Notes under the pieces: model-generated | Told to the model about the DNA's origin: nothing | What the model saw: only the letters and a program-made list of their open reading frames with translations | Database searches by the model: none | Position numbers and translations under genes: made by a program | Origin: Saposhnikovia divaricata | Lineage: Eukaryota; Streptophyta; Magnoliopsida; Apiales; Apiaceae | Reading direction: 5' to 3' | NCBI GenBank assembly: GCA_036435485.1 | Contig: CM071596.1 | Location: 135,433,001 to 135,497,000 of the forward strand | Length of the DNA: 64,000 nt | Part shown: positions 45,518 through 54,485 of the stretch, one piece after another | How positions within the stretch are numbered: the stretch's first letter is position 1 | How the letters are laid out: every line of letters begins with the position of its first letter

Positions 45518-46311
45518 CTTTGATTGGGCCCGGCTTTTCGATAAGATCGAGAATCAACAGATTTATCCTGGCGATCTTCCATCTCAATCTCATATCTAGC
45601 TATTAATTCAGTCTCTTCTCTTGAATCATTGTCCCATGCTTGATCTTGAAGTGTTTCCAGCTCATAGGTCTTTAGTATTCCATAATACTCTTCCAGAGAA
45701 GTTGTATGCAAATCTCTGGTTTCTCTTATTGCGTAGACCCTATGTTCAATGCTCTTTGGCTGGTTCCTCAGATATCTCGTGTTGGTCTCAACCATGGGGA
45801 GAGTTACACCTCTCAGATTCAAATCCAATACTAACTGACTGAATCGTAGATAGACGTCTGTTATGCCTTCTCCTTTTCGTATTCTAAAGGTGTCATACTC
45901 CATCTTGAGTATGAGTGTCTTGTTGCTTCTAACCTCTGCAGATCCTTCCATGACAACTTCTATCTTGTCCCAAATCTTCTTCGCTGTAGTCAGACCTTTG
46001 ACTATGTTGAACATTTCATGATCAAGAGATTCCATCAAGGTTTGTCGTATGGCAGTATCATAAGCTATTTGTTCCTTGTCAGCATCCGAAAACTCCGAGG
46101 CCTTTTTAGGCTCAGACCGAGGTGCTATAACCACCCCTCCTTCCGTATGTGCAGGAATAACCACCATTGGAACAAATTTACCCTTGTCAAGGACTTTCAG
46201 ATATTCAGGGTTAACAGTCTCTAAATATAGTCTCATTCTGAAAACCCATTCTTCATAGTGATCTCGGTTGAACATTGGGATCTTGAATGAATTTTTTAGG
46301 AGCCATCTCAA
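45496..46311 (-). CDS. Copia gag, apparently lacking the zinc knuckle
   Basis: 271 residues with the plant copia gag core (FNRDHYEEWVFRMRLYLETV, IWDKIEVVMEGSAEVRSNKT, GEGITDVYLRFSQLV, ETRDLHTTSLEEYYGILKTY). The usual CX2CX4HX4C knuckle is not found. The sequence passes from a Glu/Arg-rich segment straight to GPNQSWVPKNV, a phrase normally found after the knuckle, which suggests an internal deletion. The start chosen is the first Met of the open frame, about 800 bp inside the primer site. Confidence 0.85.
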   Translation of the reverse strand: MRWLLKNSFKIPMFNRDHYEEWVFRMRLYLETVNPEYLKVLDKGKFVPMVVIPAHTEGGVVIAPRSEPKKASEFSDADKEQIAYDTAIRQTLMESLDHEMFNIVKGLTTAKKIWDKIEVVMEGSAEVRSNKTLILKMEYDTFRIRKGEGITDVYLRFSQLVLDLNLRGVTLPMVETNTRYLRNQPKSIEHRVYAIRETRDLHTTSLEEYYGILKTYELETLQDQAWDNDSREETELIARYEIEMEDRQDKSVDSRSYRKAGPNQSWVPKNV

Positions 46312-47115
46312 TTCTGGTCACTAAAAGTTTCTAAGTACCCAAGACTAGGCTATGTAGAATATTTATGTAGAACTTTTGCCTAAGTCGAAATTTCTCTAAG
46401 TAGAAATTTTGCTCAAGTCGAAATTCACCAAGTAGAAATTGTCCAAGTCGAAATTCTATGTAGAAATTCTCAAGTAGAAATTCTATGTAGAACTTTTGCC
46501 TAAGTCGAAATTTCTCTAAGTAGAAATTTTTGCTCAAGTCGAACTTCACCAAGTAGAAGTTATCCAAGTCGAAATTCTATGTAGAAAATCTCAAGTAGAA
46601 ATTCTATGTAGAACTTTTGCCTTAGAATAATTTTGCTGCAGATCACTTTAATATTGAATAAACAATATTATCTCTTTAACACCTTTTGACTTTGAATGCT
46701 TTACTCACCTAACCCACCTAACCCACGTGCTAGGTACTAAGTATGTCTTGTTTTACTTTCGGCCGTGAATAATGCAAATCACAAAGTCCAAAAACACCTT
46801 TTTATTCTTTTACTATTTATCTGTTTGAAAAGGAGATCAAAAAATTGTTGGGTTGTCTTCTTTGATAAGAACAGATGATGAACACTCAAGAACACCAAAT
46901 ATGAAAGTACCCAGATTAATTCACAAAAATTAATTAAAATACATCCAAGCTAAATAATCACACCTGGAGTATTTAAATAATTTTTCAGATGAGTTTTCAA
47001 TACAAACGATTTAAAGCACACTTTTCAAGAAAATGAAAAGTAGATCTAGAAAATGAAAACTCACTATTCTTCTACTCAACACAAGGATCTATGTTTTGTA
47101 TGTTAAACATATAGC
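46312..47115 (-). repeat. 5' leader of the copia element with palindromic repeats
   Basis: From about 46365 to 46620 the words AAGTCGAAATTTCTC, AAGTAGAAATTT and TATGTAGAACTTTTGCC alternate with a period of about 125 bp, in two or more copies. The rest is AT-rich. No ORF with recognisable content. Confidence 0.8.
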
Positions 47116-47127
47116 TCTGATACCAAT
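47116..47127 (-). other. Primer-binding site of the copia element
   Basis: Minus TTGGTATCAGAGCT begins at the LTR boundary and matches the initiator tRNA-Met 3' end. Confidence 0.9.
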
Positions 47128-48358
47128 TGTTAGGTCCAAATGTGTTGTAGAGGGGGGGTGAATACAACTTTTCGAATATGAGAAGCAATAAATACGATGC
47201 AATAAATGAACACACAGATTCAAGGAATATATTTCTTATATATAACTTGAAATGGTTGCTACAACATTCATTACAAAGTATGACAGAAGTTCAGAGAGAA
47301 GTGAATGATACTAAGCTCTGTGAATGCACTCTCTCTCTTTTTCTTGTGTTTCTCTCAACTATTGCTCTACTTAAAAAATTACACAAGTACTTCTATTTAT
47401 ACTACATGTAATCTATGTCCTGTAGTCTTCAAAGACTATGATATACGTGGCCCAATGATGTCCACATAAATCTTACCTTATCTTGAAAGCTCGGAAATCT
47501 GCCAATCAGAAGATGCCATGTGTCATGTTGAAGCTGCACTCTAAGTAGAACTTCTACTTGAGAATTTCTACTTAGCCATCTCGAATTTCTAAGTAGAACT
47601 TCTACTTGAGAATTTCTACTTAGCCATCTCGAATTTCTAAGTAGAACTTCTACTTAGCCATCTCGAATATCTAAGTAGAACTTCTACTTGAGAATTTCTA
47701 CTTAGCCATCTCGAATTTCTAAGTAGAACTTCTACTTGAGAATTTCTACTTAGCCATCTCGAATTTCTAAGTAGAACTTCTACTTAGAAATATTCTACTT
47801 GGTCATCTAGAATATTTAGTACTTAGAAAATATTCTGGTCTTCAACTTGAAACTTCAATGCACATCTTGAACTTGTGATATCTTTATGTCTTCTTTATTC
47901 TTCACCAAGCTCTTGAATATGGATCTTTATTACTGACATAAACTTGCTATCAATGTCCTGACACTTGATGCACTGGTCTGGTTCATAAGTGACTAGTCTT
48001 GATAGTGTTTTTGCTTCTTGAATAAATTACCATATCCAATTTGTAATGTGGCTTTCCAATATTTGCTTTCCTTCTTGTTCACTTGAAATCAATTGGTCTT
48101 ATTGATACTGATAGTTATGATCTTGACTCTTGGCTTTTCAAATCACTGAGGCATGAACAACTTTGACTTGAACTTCTCTCAATGATTTCTTCTTGGCTTG
48201 ATCATAGTTAACATGTTGAATTGTATCAATTACCTTGTCTTCATTTAGTGTTGATTTCTTGTGACTTCTTGTTCTTGATTGTCTTCTGGTTAAGTATCTT
48301 TTCCTTTAGTTGAGTTACATTAGTTATAGTGTTACAAGTTTACACACTCTGCCTTTCA
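47128..48358 (-). repeat. 5' LTR of the copia element
   Basis: 1,231 bp, about ten substitutions from the other LTR by eye, with the same tandem AAGTAGAACTTCTACTT block (47535-47800). ATAAATAG on the minus strand (47393-47400) is the probable TATA box. Confidence 0.95.
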
Positions 48359-48786
48359 TCATCACACAACTTTCTCAATTCCTTGCTGTCAAACTGCTTT
48401 CCATTATCTGACACAAGTTTATACGGAATTCCAAACATGCACACAATAGAGTTGAAAACAAAATCTCGAATCTTTCTTGTAGTAATTGTGGCCAGGGGTA
48501 TTGCTTCCGCCCACTTGGTAAAGTAATCCACAGCGACAACAGCATATTTCACTCCTCCTTTGGCTTTAGGGAGCTCTCCAACGAGATCTATTCCCCACAT
48601 AGCAAATGGCCACGGACTCATTAAAGAAGTCAAAGTAGTAGCAGGGCTGGTAGAATAATTGGCGAACCTTTGACACTTGTCACATGCCTTAACAAACTCG
48701 TAAGCATCCTTCTTCAAGGTAGGCCAATAATATCCTTGCCTTAATACCTTCATTGCCAACGAACCACCCCCGAGTGATTGCCGCAA
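48359..48786 (-). CDS. Tat integrase, zinc finger and first part of the core
   Basis: Continues the 1,678-aa frame after a one-base loss in a G run (CTCGGGGGTGG on the minus strand, near 48775). It carries GYYWPTLKKDAYEFVKACDK and CQRFA (end of the HHCC finger), then WGIDLVGELP and LVSDNGKQFDS, which hold the first two catalytic acids. It is cut by the copia insertion right after LRKLCDD. The C-terminal remainder is at 34258-34870. Confidence 0.92.
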
Positions 48787-51700
48787 ATCCCTTCATGAAT
48801 CTCCCTAAGGATGTAATTGCATTCATCTCCATCTATACACTTGAGAAGTGGTTGATTGAAACCCCTCTTATATAATATCCCATCATACTCCACGAATCTA
48901 GCTGCTTGATACTGAAGCCGCCTGGCCTCCAGCTTCTCACTTGGAAGTATACCTTCTCGGATATATTTTTGAATGGGAGTCATCCAAGTAACATTGGGAA
49001 TAGATTCCACTTCCATGACTCCAACCTCTGGAATGTTAGGTACTTCCTGTACTTGCAAAGGTACTGTCCCCAACAGCATAGCATCTTTCTGTGACCCTAA
49101 CTTGGCTAACACATCTGCACTACAGTTCTCATCTCGTGGAATACATTCTACCCGTACTTCTCGAAACTTTTTAATCAACCGCTGAGCGCACCTCATGTAA
49201 AGCTCTGTCCTTGGACCTCTGCACTGAAATCCACCTTTCACTTGTCCAACCACTAGTTCTGAATCACTTAACACAATGAGATTTACTACCTTCATCTCCA
49301 AAGCCATCTTCAGCCCATTAATCAAGGCTTCATACTCCGCATCATTATTGGTTGCTTGAAATTTGAAATGAATAGCACTCATGAGTTGATTCCCTTCAGG
49401 GGTAAACAAGATTACACCTGCTCCAGCACCTCCATTGTTGACAGCTCCATCTACTTGTAACTTCCACCAAGGTTGAGGAACTTCTTCAAATGGGCTTGAC
49501 CTCTTTAGTGGAATTTCAGGCTCAACCAATACAATTGATTTTTCTTCACTTTCCGACTCGAATTCAAGAATGAAATCAGCAAGAGCTTGACCCTTAATAG
49601 CTGTCCTTGGAGTATATTCCAAATCAAACTGTCCCAACTCAATCGCCCATTTTAACATTCTACCAGAGGTTTCCGGCTTGTGGAGAATTCCTCTCAATGG
49701 ATATGCCGTACGAACTTCAATCTTGTGAGCTTGAAAATAAGGCCGAAGCTTCCTGGATACCAGAACTAAGGCGTAAACTAACTTTTCCATGCTAGTGTAT
49801 CTGGTTTCCGCATCGAGCAAATGCTTACTCACATAGTAAACCGGAGACTGATGGTCAACTTCTTCTTTCACCAATACCGCACTGATGGAATGCTCCGAAA
49901 CGGCCAAGTATAAAATTAACGTCTCTCCTTCCACAGGCTTAGCTAAGAGAGGAGGATTTCCCAAATGCTCCTTTATTTTCTGAAAAGCTTCCTCACATTC
50001 AGATGTCCATACAAAATCTTTGGCTGCCCCCTTTATTGCTTTGAAGAATTCTCTGCATTTATCCGATGATTTTGATACGAAACGATTAAGGGCAGCTATT
50101 CTTCCCGTGAGACTCTGAACTTGCTTCACACTAGACGGAGATTTCATTTCAAGAAGAGCTTTTATTTTTGCCGGATTTGCCTCGATTCCACGATGATTGA
50201 CAATAAATCCTAGAAACTTCCCGGATTCTACCCCGAAAACACATTTTTGAGGATTCAACTTCATCCTAAACTTCCTCAAAATCTCAAACATCTGTTCCAA
50301 ATGCTTTACATGGTCCTCCGCTTTTAAGGATTTAACAAGCATATCATCCACGTATACCTCCATGATTTTCCCTATCAAATCCTTAAACATCATATTTACC
50401 AACCTCTGATAGGTTGCGCCAGCATTGATTAACCCGAAAGGCATGCCAATATAGCAATACAATCCTCGATCTGTAATAAAAGAAGTGTGCTCCTGATCCG
50501 GCTCATACATAGGGATCTGGTTATAACCAGAGTAAGCATCCATGAAACTTAAAAGAGCGTGTCCTGCCGTAGCATCCACCAACTGATCAATCCTCGGGAG
50601 TGGAAAACTATCCTTCGGGCATGCCTTGTTCAGATCAGTGAAATCCACACAAGTCCTCCATTTCCCATTTGGTTTTTTCACAAGGACTGGATTAGCCAAC
50701 CAATCTGGATAATATGACTCCTTGATCAGCCCAACATCTAGAAGTCTATCCACCTCTTCTTTCAACGCTATGGCTCTCTCTCCACTTACTGGCCGGCGTT
50801 TCTGGCGAATTCCCTTCTTGGTAGGATCTATATTCAGACGGTGACACATAACCTTCGGATCAATCCCAACCATATCAGCATGACTCCAAGCAAAAACATC
50901 CAGATTGTTTAAAAGGAAATTGGTAAGCATGCCTCTTAACGTGGAGTTCAACTGCGATCCAATCTTCAGAACTTTAGCTGGATCCCTTTCATCTACCAAA
51001 ATAGAAATTGTATCCTCTGCAGGACCAGTTTTTTCCACCGGTTGCGGTGTCCTTGGGTCAAGGTCGAAATCAAAACTTCGAGGATCTTCAACCGGTGTTA
51101 CATCCTTGAAGGGCACGTCCTCTTTAAGAGGGAAGTCTTCCTCGACAAGGGTATGCACCAAACCTTCAAGTAACATTCGCCTCCCTTCAACCTGCTCACC
51201 CTTGAGATCAAATGAGATTACTTCCTCTGCGTCTTCCTCTATTTCCTCCAAAATTCCTTCTTGAAGCTCATCAAGAACAGAGGTATCATCCTCAGGGCGC
51301 GCCCTGTATAGCAGTTCTTCCTCTTCAGGTTCCTGGACAAGATAATGGGCTTTTACCTCTTCTGGGACAACACTCATGACCCCTGAACTAATCTCACGTA
51401 GGGCGCGCCCTCCATCCTGCTGTCTCCTAAACCCTTTAATCGCCTTATGGTAGCAATCTCTTGAGTCATGCTGAGAGCCCCGTACAGTTCCCACACCATT
51501 CGGTGTTGGAAATTTCATCGCGAGATGATAGATTGAGGTCACAACTTTCATTTCCTTCAACAGGGGTCGTCCTACTAGAGCATTATGTGAGGAATCCACA
51601 TTCAAAATCATGAAATCCATCATTTGAGTCACAGAAAGGGTTCCTTCCCCAAGAGTTACCGGTAATTTGATAGCTCCCATAACTTTTCCCGATTCCCCTG

Positions 51701-53786
51701 AAAAACCATAGATCCATCCGTTGTCTTGGATCATATCCTTGTCTAAGAGTCCCAACTTCTTATAAGTACTGTAATAGAGTATGTTCACCGAGCTTCCATT
51801 GTCCACGAAAACCCGATGGACATTCTTCGAGCCAATCTGAATTGCTACTACCAGAGCGTCATTATGAGGATGATGTACCCATCTAGCTTCTTCTTCGGTG
51901 AAAGTAATGTCAGCACATTCTCCCTTGAACAACTTAGGTGGCCTCAATTCCAAGCTATTCACATTTGTGAGAGGTCGATACCTCGCTTCTCTGGAATATC
52001 TCTCCATAGTGTGATTGCTATCTCCCCCTAAATGGTGTCCTCCAAAGATGGTGTGAATACTCCCTTCTTTGACGAATTTCTTCTCTTCCGGCTTACCATC
52101 TCCGTGGAGGGCGCGCCCTCCATCTCTCCTGTCGGGATTCTCCCTATGCTTCTTCACCTCCCTAACAATCCATTTCGTCAGGTATCCTTCCTTAATCAAA
52201 TCCTCAATCTCTTCCCTGAGTTGACGACATTCATGAGTGTTATGCCCTGAGGATTCATGGAATTCACAATACTTTTTCTTATCCTTACTCTGCCAGGAGG
52301 TCAATGGTTCCGGCTTCCTAAAGAACCCTTTGTTCTTATTCACCTCAAAGATATGTTCAATAGAAGCTGCTAAAGGAGTATAATTACCCGGCCTTTGATC
52401 GTAAGTGTATGTATCAGGTGGACCCCAATTCCTTCCAGTTTCAGCTAAATTTACCCGGTTCGCACCAGTCGCTATACGACGAGTAGGACTAGGAGACCTA
52501 TCCTTCCTCTTACCAGTCTTTCCCTTAGAACCGATCTGACTGTCAGTTTTTCGGTTATCCGCCAAGGATTGTTCCACAATCTTGAAAGACTCGGCTTGTG
52601 CAAACACATCAGCCAACGTAGGTGGATCACGTCCTTGAAGATGTTTCCAGAAATCAGTTCCCACTGACAATCCAGCAATTAGGAAACTCTTGAGCGTTTC
52701 ATCTGTCGCTCCTCTCACCATAGTGGATTCCGAGTTGAATCTCTTGAAATAGGATTGCAAACTCTCTCCTTCCCTTTGCTTGATGTTGGCCAAGGTCGTG
52801 ACCGGAGGAGCATATTTTACCGCGGCCTGGAACTTAGTCAAGAACAAGTTCCTCATCACCTGCCACGACGTAATTACCCCCGGACCAAGCTTCTGAAACC
52901 ATTGCTGAGCACTCTCCCTGAAAGTTGCTGCCAACAATCGACACCTAGCCAGTTCCGTAATCTGATAGACATCCATCTCAATATCGAAACGTCCAAGGAA
53001 TTCCACAGGGTCTGCATTTCCATGAAATCGCAAATCATTTGTCATTGATCTATACCCAGCAGGGAGCTGCGCCTCTCTAACCTCAGTTGAGAAGGGAGAA
53101 GATGTTGGCGCAGTTGCAGATATTCTTCCTCCATCTAGGTGAGCAAGGAGTTTCTTTAACTCATCCACATTAAATGTTCCCACTCCAGGAATATTCTGGA
53201 TATTTGGTTGTTCCACAGTCTGAGTACCCCCCGAGGGTGGAGGCGGCAATGGAGCCGCTGTCTGAATGCCCCCTTGAACCTCTACTTGTGGTTGAATCAC
53301 AACCTCTTGAGTTTGAGTTTGATGACCCTCGGGATTTTCATGAGGTTGTGAATTCCCTTGAGAACCTCTCTGATACTGTCCTCCCGAGTGAGAGCGCGTC
53401 CTCGACCTGGACTCACTGGAGGTGCTTGAGGGGATTTGATGGATACGGGGGGATCTCCCCCCTGAGGGCGCGCCCTGATTACGGGGGCGCCTATTTCCCT
53501 GGTACCAATCCATTCTTCTGTCACCGTTATCACGGTTTCTTCTTCCAGTATTATCACGATGAGGAGTTTGGTGGAATCCAAGGGGCCGCGACCTGTTTTG
53601 AACAGGGGGCACGCGCTGTGGATTATCATTTCGAGCAAGAGTTCTCTCATGTCCAAGGGGCCGCGACCTGTTGTCAGGGGGCACGCGCTGTGGATCATGA
53701 CCCTGAGGAAGGGCTCGCTCATGTCCAAGGGGCCTCGACCTGTTATCAGGGGGCACGCGCTGTGAATCATGGGGCCTCGATTCCAT
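48750..53786 (-). CDS. Tat gag-pol polyprotein (gag, protease, RT, RNase H, second RNase H, integrase start)
   Basis: 1,678 residues. Residues 1-80 are a threefold repeat (PQRVPPDNRSRPLGHER). The gag capsid domain spans about 250-400 (FHGNADPVEFLGRFDIEMDV, WFQKLGPGVITSW). A possible zinc finger is CEFHESSGHNTHEC. The protease has DNGSS with Asp662. RT is at about 1000-1200 (CVDFTDLNKACPKDSFPLP, YVDDM with Asp1147-1148). RNase H is near 1290 and a second, archaeal-like RNase H near 1440 (VDGAVNNGGAGAG, Asp1446), a Tat hallmark. The integrase finger begins at HEGICGNHSG, where a one-base loss in a G run shifts the frame. Several GGGCGCGCCC palindromes lie inside this coding sequence, read as RARP, GRAL or GAPS. 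Confidence 0.95.
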   Translation of the reverse strand: MESRPHDSQRVPPDNRSRPLGHERALPQGHDPQRVPPDNRSRPLGHERTLARNDNPQRVPPVQNRSRPLGFHQTPHRDNTGRRNRDNGDRRMDWYQGNRRPRNQGAPSGGRSPRIHQIPSSTSSESRSRTRSHSGGQYQRGSQGNSQPHENPEGHQTQTQEVVIQPQVEVQGGIQTAAPLPPPPSGGTQTVEQPNIQNIPGVGTFNVDELKKLLAHLDGGRISATAPTSSPFSTEVREAQLPAGYRSMTNDLRFHGNADPVEFLGRFDIEMDVYQITELARCRLLAATFRESAQQWFQKLGPGVITSWQVMRNLFLTKFQAAVKYAPPVTTLANIKQREGESLQSYFKRFNSESTMVRGATDETLKSFLIAGLSVGTDFWKHLQGRDPPTLADVFAQAESFKIVEQSLADNRKTDSQIGSKGKTGKRKDRSPSPTRRIATGANRVNLAETGRNWGPPDTYTYDQRPGNYTPLAASIEHIFEVNKNKGFFRKPEPLTSWQSKDKKKYCEFHESSGHNTHECRQLREEIEDLIKEGYLTKWIVREVKKHRENPDRRDGGRALHGDGKPEEKKFVKEGSIHTIFGGHHLGGDSNHTMERYSREARYRPLTNVNSLELRPPKLFKGECADITFTEEEARWVHHPHNDALVVAIQIGSKNVHRVFVDNGSSVNILYYSTYKKLGLLDKDMIQDNGWIYGFSGESGKVMGAIKLPVTLGEGTLSVTQMMDFMILNVDSSHNALVGRPLLKEMKVVTSIYHLAMKFPTPNGVGTVRGSQHDSRDCYHKAIKGFRRQQDGGRALREISSGVMSVVPEEVKAHYLVQEPEEEELLYRARPEDDTSVLDELQEGILEEIEEDAEEVISFDLKGEQVEGRRMLLEGLVHTLVEEDFPLKEDVPFKDVTPVEDPRSFDFDLDPRTPQPVEKTGPAEDTISILVDERDPAKVLKIGSQLNSTLRGMLTNFLLNNLDVFAWSHADMVGIDPKVMCHRLNIDPTKKGIRQKRRPVSGERAIALKEEVDRLLDVGLIKESYYPDWLANPVLVKKPNGKWRTCVDFTDLNKACPKDSFPLPRIDQLVDATAGHALLSFMDAYSGYNQIPMYEPDQEHTSFITDRGLYCYIGMPFGLINAGATYQRLVNMMFKDLIGKIMEVYVDDMLVKSLKAEDHVKHLEQMFEILRKFRMKLNPQKCVFGVESGKFLGFIVNHRGIEANPAKIKALLEMKSPSSVKQVQSLTGRIAALNRFVSKSSDKCREFFKAIKGAAKDFVWTSECEEAFQKIKEHLGNPPLLAKPVEGETLILYLAVSEHSISAVLVKEEVDHQSPVYYVSKHLLDAETRYTSMEKLVYALVLVSRKLRPYFQAHKIEVRTAYPLRGILHKPETSGRMLKWAIELGQFDLEYTPRTAIKGQALADFILEFESESEEKSIVLVEPEIPLKRSSPFEEVPQPWWKLQVDGAVNNGGAGAGVILFTPEGNQLMSAIHFKFQATNNDAEYEALINGLKMALEMKVVNLIVLSDSELVVGQVKGGFQCRGPRTELYMRCAQRLIKKFREVRVECIPRDENCSADVLAKLGSQKDAMLLGTVPLQVQEVPNIPEVGVMEVESIPNVTWMTPIQKYIREGILPSEKLEARRLQYQAARFVEYDGILYKRGFNQPLLKCIDGDECNYILREIHEGICGNHSGVVRWQ
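53570..53785. repeat. Tandem repeat of about 72 bp in Tat gag, three copies
   Basis: Units contain TGTCCAAGGGGCCGCGACCT and GGGGGCACGCGCTGTG. They encode the repeated Arg/Pro-rich PQRVPPDNRSRPLGHER. The length is a multiple of three, so the reading frame is kept. Confidence 0.9.
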
Positions 53787-53801
53787 ATATTTGTCTTTCT
53801 T

Positions 53802-54431
53802 CTAAAGCTCGAGGAGCACCATCCTCAAATCATCGTCATCAAGCCTTATTCCAAGGCGTTCTTTCAAGCTGGCAAAATCTCTCCTTTCTTTAGCCATTTG
53901 CTCTTCATCCCTTTGAATCTCACGAGGAGTGCGCCCTGAACGGTGAGGATGAGGGCGCGCCCTCTCTTGAGGATTCACCAACCTGCGCTCAAAATTTTTT
54001 TCACTAGGATATTCAATAATAGGATCAGAATAATCTAACCTTCGAGGAGTGACCAGCTGAAATCTCCTTTCGTGACTTTCCTCCCTCCTTCGAGAATCTT
54101 CCTCGACGTGAGGGGATTTTCCTGATCGGCGATGATTTCGTGGGATACTCCGAGATTTTCTCCTTGATTCTTGCTCTTCCTCCACAGAACCCAATCTTGC
54201 CCCGAAATTATTTATGGCATCTTGCATAACATACAGCTGTTCCATTAATGCCGAGTTACTGATGAGAACGGGCGGCTGTCCACCGATGGCGGCCGGAGTT
54301 CCCTGATGTCGCGGAGGAGCAGCGATATTTTCCGGGACATAAGCTTCATGACGCGCTTGGTTATCTCCCAAGCTATCCTCAGAATCGTAACCATCTTCTT
54401 CTTGAGAACCTCTGCCATGATTATGAGACAT
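53802..54431 (-). CDS. Tat gag, N-terminal part
   Basis: 209 residues from an ATG about 35 bp inside the primer site (54466-54482), ending in an in-frame TAG at 53802-53804. The next long ORF is in the same frame 15 bases on. The protein is hydrophilic and Arg/Glu-rich with a helical stretch (ALMEQLYVMQDAINNFGARL) and a heptad-like C-terminus (EQMAKERRDFASLKERLGIR). No domain was recognised with certainty. The TAG is probably a mutation of a sense codon. Stop readthrough is an alternative. Confidence 0.8.
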   Translation of the reverse strand: MSHNHGRGSQEEDGYDSEDSLGDNQARHEAYVPENIAAPPRHQGTPAAIGGQPPVLISNSALMEQLYVMQDAINNFGARLGSVEEEQESRRKSRSIPRNHRRSGKSPHVEEDSRRREESHERRFQLVTPRRLDYSDPIIEYPSEKNFERRLVNPQERARPHPHRSGRTPREIQRDEEQMAKERRDFASLKERLGIRLDDDDLRMVLLEL

Positions 54432-54465
54432 CTTTTCCTCCTAAGATGTAGATCTTGATTGGCAC

Positions 54466-54482
54466 CCCTCCTTCTAGCGCCA
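54466..54482 (-). other. Primer-binding site of the Tat element
   Basis: Minus TGGCGCTAGAAGGAGGG, three bases inside the LTR and identical to the site of the non-autonomous element at 14757-14773. Confidence 0.8.
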
Positions 54483-54485
54483 ATT

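Larger units (their letters stand above)
34871..48358 (-). mobile_element. Sirevirus-like Ty1/copia retrotransposon, 13.5 kb
   Basis: LTRs of 1,232 and 1,231 bp (34871-36102 and 47128-48358) are flanked by a perfect TCATC duplication (34866-34870 and 48359-48363). Minus orientation. The primer site is TTGGTATCAGAGC (initiator tRNA-Met) and the polypurine tract AATTGGGGGAGAT. Coding order is gag, then protease-integrase-RT-RNase H (copia order), then a separate 1,337-aa ORF before the 3' LTR. A long extra ORF after pol and many palindromic repeats in non-coding parts are features described for Sireviruses, so I assign it there by organisation. Pol has an in-frame TAG (43607-43609). Confidence 0.93.

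Noticed and set aside
53174..53893. 239-aa + strand frame opposite Tat gag
   Set aside because: Shadow of the gag repeats. It contains no recognisable motif and crosses the three tandem units.
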